Of a DNA stretch of 19,209 nucleotides, positions 15,230 through 19,209 are shown in pieces. Every line of letters starts with the position of its first letter. The first letter of the stretch is position 1. The position numbers were made by a program, and so were the translations under genes. Source of the DNA: CAXTTV01 sp964247295 (GTDB taxonomy: Bacteria > Chloroflexota > Ktedonobacteria > Ktedonobacterales > Ktedonobacteraceae); assembly GCA_964247295.1 (NCBI GenBank), contig CAXTTV010000086.1:1-19209 (forward strand), written 5' to 3'. The notes under the pieces are model-generated. The model was not told where the DNA came from. It did no database searches and was given only the letters and a program-made list of their open reading frames with translations.

Positions 15230-15442
15230 ATGGCAATTCATATCTTTTACCTTATAGGAGGGATGCTTTGCAGCTTGCGAGCGCTTTTCTGCCTTAGCAT
15301 CAGCGTTTTTCGACCACAGACTTTCACACAGTCTCAGAAAATGCTTCGTCGCTACTCCGATGATTGGGGGCGAACCCTCTATATGATGCAAGGACTCTTC
15401 TTCTTAGTTGGTGGTATCATCTTTTGCATGTTTTTAAGGTAG
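15230..15442 (+). CDS. Possible small two-helix membrane protein
   Basis: A 70-residue open frame with a protein-like layout: a hydrophobic N-terminal segment (about 4-26), a polar basic middle (FRPQTFTQSQKMLRRYSDDWGR) and a second hydrophobic segment (about 51-69) ending in Arg. It matches no family I recognise. The ribosome site before the ATG at 15230 is poor (only AAGAAAG, too far upstream), and AGGAGGG at 15255-15261 directly abuts the in-frame ATG for Met12, too close to serve it. It is divergent from the STAND gene, whose control region it shares. It could be a small membrane partner of that protein, a free-standing protein or chance. The overlapping minus-strand frame is not favoured. 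Confidence 0.35.
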   Translation: MAIHIFYLIGGMLCSLRALFCLSISVFRPQTFTQSQKMLRRYSDDWGRTLYMMQGLFFLVGGIIFCMFLR

Positions 15443-15999
15443 AGGAGCATAACTCTGTTGGGAATTTTTCCAAAAATGGATCGAAGACGACCCAGTCAGG
15501 CATTTTCGTAGGAGGGCTGTTCTTGAACATGCACACGCTTTCAGGATCGCGAAATCGCCTGGAGACCCTGGTCCCACAAGTCAGATGCGGCGTGTTTCGC
15601 TACGTTAAACAGCCATCCTACACCAGATAAACAACATTCCTCTTCTTCAAGGGAAGGTGAGAAACTTCCCAATCGAGTCCAGCATGTAACTCCTCTATTC
15701 CTGGCCTTTAAGCATCTCCAATATCACCTTCTCTGCCTTTAGAAAAGCATCGTCATCACTCCATCTGATAATCGGGGTGAGTCTGTATCCCCTCTCCTTA
15801 CATATCAGGCAACTCTCAAGAACGCTCCACCACCATTCTTTGTCTCATTAGGATAGGATAAATTGCCTATTATTGTGCATTTTTTACTTTATTTTTGCTT
15901 TTTCCCTAATTTGAGTGTTTAATTTCTCTAAAGGTTTCACAAGAAAGGTTATATAAAGTATTTTCATGATTATTTCTTTAGTCGAAAGGGGTTGCGAGA
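15443..15999. other. Region without a supported gene upstream of the DUF4388-like gene
   Basis: About 560 bases. The stretch 15470-15610 has higher GC and codon-like composition on the plus strand (a frame reading WIEDDPVRHF...GDPGP... to a TAA near 15607) but no start, ribosome site or recognisable family; it may be a decayed gene or element remnant. A GGGAAG/CTTCCC repeat lies at 15651-15670. From about 15850 on it is AT-rich and probably holds the promoter of the next gene, though I cannot point to convincing boxes. Confidence 0.4.
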
Positions 16000-16728
16000 A
16001 TGTTCAGTATTGACCTCCCGGCTATGGTACCAATGCTACAACAATTGAATTATAGTGGGACGCTTGTAGCTCATCTCCCATTGAAAGCCCTTGGTATCAA
16101 AGGCAATGGTTATGCTCGTCTGGGTATTTTTAAGGGGAAGATCATTGCCTGTACCATCTGGGATAATCAGGGCAGGGAACTACTCGCGGATAGAGAGGCA
16201 ATAGAGATGATTACTAAAACTGGCACTGTTGACTGGGTAACAGAAAAAAACTCTGGGTCTGCTTCAACCACATTTCCTATACCAACCATTCAAACAACCC
16301 CTTCGACCTCCAAAATTCCTATATCGCCAGAACCTGGCCCTCAGACTCCACAGCCAGATTTCTGGAAAAACACCGGCGCGATGCCCCCCATAACTCCTGA
16401 CCCCCGTACTACAGATACTTTCAGGAATACCTACAGTACAAGTGAGCTCACCTCCTCCTATAACCAACCTACCGGAGCGGCTCGTTCCACAAATGAGTCG
16501 TTGAAAGGGAAGCGTTTTGATCGCTACAGTATTCCTTATAAAATTGTACATTTGAACACATTGGGATTAAATGCCCTGCCGCGCCAATGTAGCCGGGCCT
16601 TTGTGGCTGTGGATGGACAACGGACGGTCCATCAGATTATTTCACTTCTCACGACGGAGAGGATCGCGGAGACTGAGATTATCGACGCCTTATTGGCACT
16701 GTTACGACAGAACTATATCTCATTTTAG
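16000..16728 (+). CDS. DUF4388-like two-domain protein with Pro/Ser/Thr-rich linker
   Basis: A 242-residue predicted cytoplasmic protein. The N-terminal part (about 1-85) has the layout of DUF4388 (PATAN-like) domains: an initial helix with a YSGTLVAHL strand, then GYARLGIFKGKIIACTIWDNQGRELLADREAIEMI and a final TVDWV. A low-complexity linker rich in Pro, Ser and Thr follows (about 86-170). The C-terminal part (about 175-242) has NALPRQCSRAFVAVDGQRTVHQII, then helices and ALLRQNYISF, a winged-helix-like module often found with DUF4388. Such proteins are thought to act in signalling or gliding regulation in other bacteria, but no specific role can be given here. The start is ATG at 16000 with AAAGGGG upstream. 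It stands alone on the plus strand between a gene-poor stretch and a convergent oxidase gene. Family assignment rests on pattern only. Confidence 0.7.
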   Translation: MFSIDLPAMVPMLQQLNYSGTLVAHLPLKALGIKGNGYARLGIFKGKIIACTIWDNQGRELLADREAIEMITKTGTVDWVTEKNSGSASTTFPIPTIQTTPSTSKIPISPEPGPQTPQPDFWKNTGAMPPITPDPRTTDTFRNTYSTSELTSSYNQPTGAARSTNESLKGKRFDRYSIPYKIVHLNTLGLNALPRQCSRAFVAVDGQRTVHQIISLLTTERIAETEIIDALLALLRQNYISF

Positions 16729-16732
16729 CGAA

Positions 16733-16775
16733 GATGGCTGCGGCTGGCTTTTTGTGGATACCAGCCGTAACCATC
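16733..16775. terminator. Hairpin after the DUF4388-like gene, no U-tract
   Basis: GATGG and CGGCTGG (16733-16747) pair with CCAGCCG and CCATC (16761-16775), 12 bp with a 3x3 internal loop. It starts four bases after the DUF4388-like stop and about 80 bases after the stop of the convergent oxidase gene. No T-run follows on either strand, so a termination role is probable but unproven. Confidence 0.5.
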
Positions 16776-16856
16776 AACGCCGATGGTGCGATATGGAGGT
16801 TTGTGGCAATCAAGCTAAAGCCCGCCGCCATTACACACGTGGTAAGAACAATTAGA

Positions 16857-18032
16857 TCAGGCGCGAACGAGGGTTAAGGCATCCAGTTCGGAGAAACTAC
16901 GATACCCACTCAGGGCCAGTGTGAGATCCATGTCGGCGAGGAAGTTGGTGAGAACCTCACGCACGCCCTCCTCGCCACCAAGCGCCAGACCCCACATGTA
17001 AGGACGGCCCAGCAAGACTGCCTGCGCTCCTAGAGCTATCGCCTTAATGATATCGGAGGCTGTCCGAATCCCACTATCCAGCAGGATTGGCACCCGCCCA
17101 TTGATGGCCTCAACTACCGCTGGTAGCGCGTCTAGCGACGCGATTGCGCCTTCAACCTGACGGCCACCATGGTTGGAGACAATCACGCCATCCACTCCGG
17201 CATCCACAGCTTTTTTCGCATCCTCGGGATGCAGAATACCCTTTAGCAGGATCGGCAGCTTTGTCTGCTGACGCAGTACACTGAGATCCTCCCAGGTCAG
17301 CGAGGGATTGGTGAAGATCTGTAGAAAGTGCTCAATGGCGGCCTGGGGGTCCTCTTCTGGCGTTTTTGCTAGCGAGCGCCTAAAGGCGGGATCACTAAAG
17401 TAGTTGCCGATCCCCTGCCCCAATAAAAATGGGAGATACGCATTTTGGATATCGTAGGGCCGCCAGGCCAGCAAAAAGGTATCTAACGTTATGACGATCG
17501 CTTCACAACCCGCCCTCTCAGCTCGTTGGATCACGCTGGCGTTAAACTCCGGGTCCTTGCTCCAATAAAGCTGAAACCAGCGAGGAGCATCCCCCATGGC
17601 TTGCGCGACCCGCTCTAGCGGCGTGCTTGAGGCATTGCTCAAGATCATTGGTAGGCCCAGTGATGAGGCTGCGCGGGCAACCGCCGGCTCAGCATCCGTA
17701 TGCACGATAGAATGCACACCAATCGGGGCCAGCAACATCGGGACTGGATACCGCTTGCCAAAGAGCTGAACACTGAGATCACGCTGAGAAACATCTCGCA
17801 ACATTCGAGGGACGATGCGCCAGCGCTGAAAGGCCTCTAGATTGTTGCGCATGCTATCGGTCATGCCATTAAGATAACCACTGGCCTCGGGAGTCATTGC
17901 GGCGTTCGCGGCCTGTTCGAGCATCTCATAGCCAACAGGCAAAGTAGGGCGCTGGCCACTCAATCCACCCATATAGACCTGAAACTGGCGCTGAAGACCA
18001 TAGGTGGAGGGTGAAGGTATGTTGTTATTCAT
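16857..18032 (-). CDS. FMN-dependent alpha-hydroxy-acid oxidising enzyme, lactate 2-monooxygenase-like
   Basis: Member of the FMN TIM-barrel family of (S)-2-hydroxyacid oxidases, expected to oxidise L-lactate or a related acid. At 391 residues it matches lactate 2-monooxygenase (about 394), with the related opening VYMGGLSGQRPTLPVGYEMLE and RWRIVPRMLRDVS. Active-site residues are in place: Tyr20, Tyr156 (WFQLYW), Asp184 (ITLDTF), Lys264 (LLKGILHPEDA), and His288 and Arg291 in SNHGGRQ. Phosphate-site residues are in DSGIRTASD and LLGRPYMW. The usual GGAG-type loop after about residue 52 reads NGMTDS, a departure from most members. The start is ATG at 18032 because AAAGGAAG lies six bases upstream; the longer frame to 18092 lacks such a site. 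It is 60 bases downstream of the broken hydroxyacid dehydrogenase on the same strand, probably on its transcript. Confidence 0.92.
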   Translation of the reverse strand: MNNNIPSPSTYGLQRQFQVYMGGLSGQRPTLPVGYEMLEQAANAAMTPEASGYLNGMTDSMRNNLEAFQRWRIVPRMLRDVSQRDLSVQLFGKRYPVPMLLAPIGVHSIVHTDAEPAVARAASSLGLPMILSNASSTPLERVAQAMGDAPRWFQLYWSKDPEFNASVIQRAERAGCEAIVITLDTFLLAWRPYDIQNAYLPFLLGQGIGNYFSDPAFRRSLAKTPEEDPQAAIEHFLQIFTNPSLTWEDLSVLRQQTKLPILLKGILHPEDAKKAVDAGVDGVIVSNHGGRQVEGAIASLDALPAVVEAINGRVPILLDSGIRTASDIIKAIALGAQAVLLGRPYMWGLALGGEEGVREVLTNFLADMDLTLALSGYRSFSELDALTLVRA

Positions 18033-18092
18033 GCTATCTTCCTTTCTATCCTCTTTGATAGATCCTGTTTTATGAATGAGGAAAACGCCCAA

Positions 18093-19059
18093 CTACGCTG
18101 GCTGGGAAACGCCATTCACGATATCGCGCAAAGGCTCATTCTGGAGCAAGCGAAATATATTTTGAACGCCAGCCTGACTGATCCGCTGGATAGACTCACG
18201 AGAGGTACCACCCAGATGGGGAGTAACATACAGACGAGGAGTGTGCAGCCAGGGATGATCAGAAGGGGCCGGCTCCTCATCGAAAACATCAGCGGCGGCC
18301 CCGGCAATCTTCCCCTGGTTCAAGACCTCAACTAACGCCATTTTGTCCATGATCGCACCACGCGCGGTATTCACGATAAAGGCGGCGCGCGTCAATCATG
18401 CCGCGAGTACTGTCGTTCAATACAGTGTTAATGCTGATGTAATCGGCTTCAGCCATCAGAGTATCCAGATCACGATAGGAGGCACCCAGACTGTCAACCA
18501 GCTCTTTAGGTTTCTCTGAACGATCTGTGTAGATGATATGCATATCGAAGGCTTTGGCCTTGCGCGCGAGATCACTCCCAATCTCTCCCAGGCCAATGAT
18601 CCCCAATGTCTTTTCGTGCAGTTCGGTTAAACCTAAGGTATTGAGTAGATAGGGCTGGTTCCACTCTCCTCGATTCATGCCATTGTTGGCCTCAACAAAA
18701 CGACGAGAAAGAGCAAGCATAAAAAGCATCGCAAGCTCCGCTACATCAAAATGCTCGGCTTTGCTGGTCCCCACATTGCAAACTGGAATGTTGCGTTTAG
18801 TCGCAGCCTCTAGATCGATATGATCAAAGCCATGGCTGAAAACCTGAATCATCCGTAGCTTCGGCAATTTTTGAATCAACCCGGCACTCACTGGCACCAG
18901 AGCGGTGAGAACCACCTCTACCCCGTCCAACTCTTGAGCCGTCAAATTCTCAAAGCTTGTAACCGTTACCAGATTGATGTGAGATGGTACTACCTGACGC
19001 AATAATGCAAAACTTTTTTCGGGCTCAATCACAGGAGCTATACCGGCCAGAAATTTCAT
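18093..19059 (-). pseudogene. D-2-hydroxyacid dehydrogenase, broken by an internal frameshift deletion
   Basis: NAD-dependent D-isomer-specific 2-hydroxyacid dehydrogenase now split in two frames. The first, 19059 to 18328, holds the substrate domain and most of the NAD-binding domain: GLGEIG (156-161), Asp179 after the second strand, and LNDSTRGMIDA (214-224). The homologous sequence then continues in another frame, about 18389 to 18093, with AAFIVNTARGAIMD (catalytic Arg), DVFDEEP (Glu) and TPHLGGTS (His). Around 18385-18392 the join runs GACGCGCGCCGCC. The helix and MK(P/R) segment normally found there, about eight residues, is missing, and the frame moves by one, which fits a deletion of about 23 bases or another 3n+2 length. 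The start is ATG at 19059 with AGAGGAAAG upstream. The oxidase gene follows after 60 bases. The upstream promoter and operator look intact, so the loss may be recent or a sequence error. Confidence 0.85.
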
Positions 19060-19138
19060 GAATAACTTTCCTCTTCTTTGTTAAAACAGCACTACTAAGA
19101 CACCCTACGAAACAGAATTTTGACAACCTGAATTTTAT

Positions 19139-19153
19139 TAGACATATTGTCTA
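19139..19153. promoter_or_regulatory. Palindromic operator over the dehydrogenase-oxidase start site
   Basis: TAGACA-TAT-TGTCTA is a perfect 6-bp inverted repeat with a 3-base spacer (TAGACATATTGTCTA). It begins at the expected transcription start seven bases below the -10 box, the classic place for a repressor such as a GntR-family hydroxyacid regulator. No regulator gene is visible in the window. Confidence 0.6.
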
Positions 19154-19159
19154 TTATCA

Positions 19160-19189
19160 ACTATAATGAATGTAAGAATAACCTGTCAA
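19160..19189 (-). promoter_or_regulatory. Sigma-70 type promoter of the dehydrogenase-oxidase operon
   Basis: On the minus strand a perfect TTGACA (19184-19189) and TATAGT (19160-19165) are 18 bases apart. The transcript would start near 19153 and have a leader of about 94 bases before the ATG at 19059. Confidence 0.78.
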
Positions 19190-19209
19190 GGATTTTGTGT
19201 TTTCTAGCC

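Noticed and set aside
15122..15391. Minus-strand open frame of 89 codons
   Set aside because: It overlaps the small membrane frame on the other strand, runs through the GTTTAG repeat region and ends in an AT-rich Phe/Leu/Tyr tail; the plus-strand frame is the more protein-like of the two.
1..19209. tRNA genes, CRISPR arrays, insertion sequences and attachment sites
   Set aside because: I looked for cloverleaf ends, regularly spaced repeats, terminal inverted repeats with transposase genes and integrases, and found none.

Overview
The window suggests a Chloroflexota bacterium of the Ktedonobacteria type (Ktedonobacter or a relative). This is an inference from gene content: a CYP102 fatty-acid hydroxylase fusion (CYP102 enzymes have been described from Ktedonobacter), an XRE/NB-ARC/TPR STAND protein, DUF4383 and YsnF-type stress proteins, and a DUF4388-like protein, all with mid-GC coding regions and very AT-rich spacers. 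No rRNA, tRNA, CRISPR array or intact mobile element was seen.

Layout. From 1 to about 10.9 kb every gene is on the minus strand. Read in transcription order (right to left) they are: a galactose-mutarotase-like epimerase (10892-9897), a split compact transketolase (N half 9795-9121, C half 9101-8205) closed by a good terminator, a frameshifted GH43 glycoside hydrolase with a LamG-like tail (7844-5860), a sensor histidine kinase and OmpR-type regulator pair (5666-2922), a DoxX-like membrane protein (2741-2148) closed by a terminator, and a CYP102 P450-reductase (1694 to off the left edge) with a near-consensus promoter. The plus strand then carries a two-gene stress-type operon (DUF4383, then YflT/YsnF, 11306-12659). 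It converges on a minus-strand STAND ATPase (14962-12740) whose C-terminus looks like a jelly-roll carbohydrate-binding domain. A possible small two-helix membrane protein is divergent from it (15230). A DUF4388-like protein follows (16000-16728), and then a minus-strand pair: a D-2-hydroxyacid dehydrogenase broken by a frameshift (19059-18093) and an FMN-dependent lactate 2-monooxygenase-like enzyme (18032-16857). A consensus promoter with a palindromic operator over the start site precedes this pair.

How the genes fit together. The epimerase, transketolase and GH43 genes read as a plant-polysaccharide or pentose-use region: release of pentoses, anomer conversion, sugar-phosphate rearrangement. 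The hydroxyacid dehydrogenase and lactate monooxygenase pair would interconvert 2-hydroxy and 2-oxo acids. Two metabolic genes, GH43 and the dehydrogenase, carry frameshifts at non-homopolymer sites, which may be real gene decay or assembly errors.

The most unusual items are the STAND protein with its jelly-roll tail and operator-rich control region, the GH43 upstream region with its palindromes and long bulged hairpin, a tandem overlapping hairpin behind GH43, and several strong stop-proximal hairpins that lack a U-tract. I found no clear multi-gene novel system.
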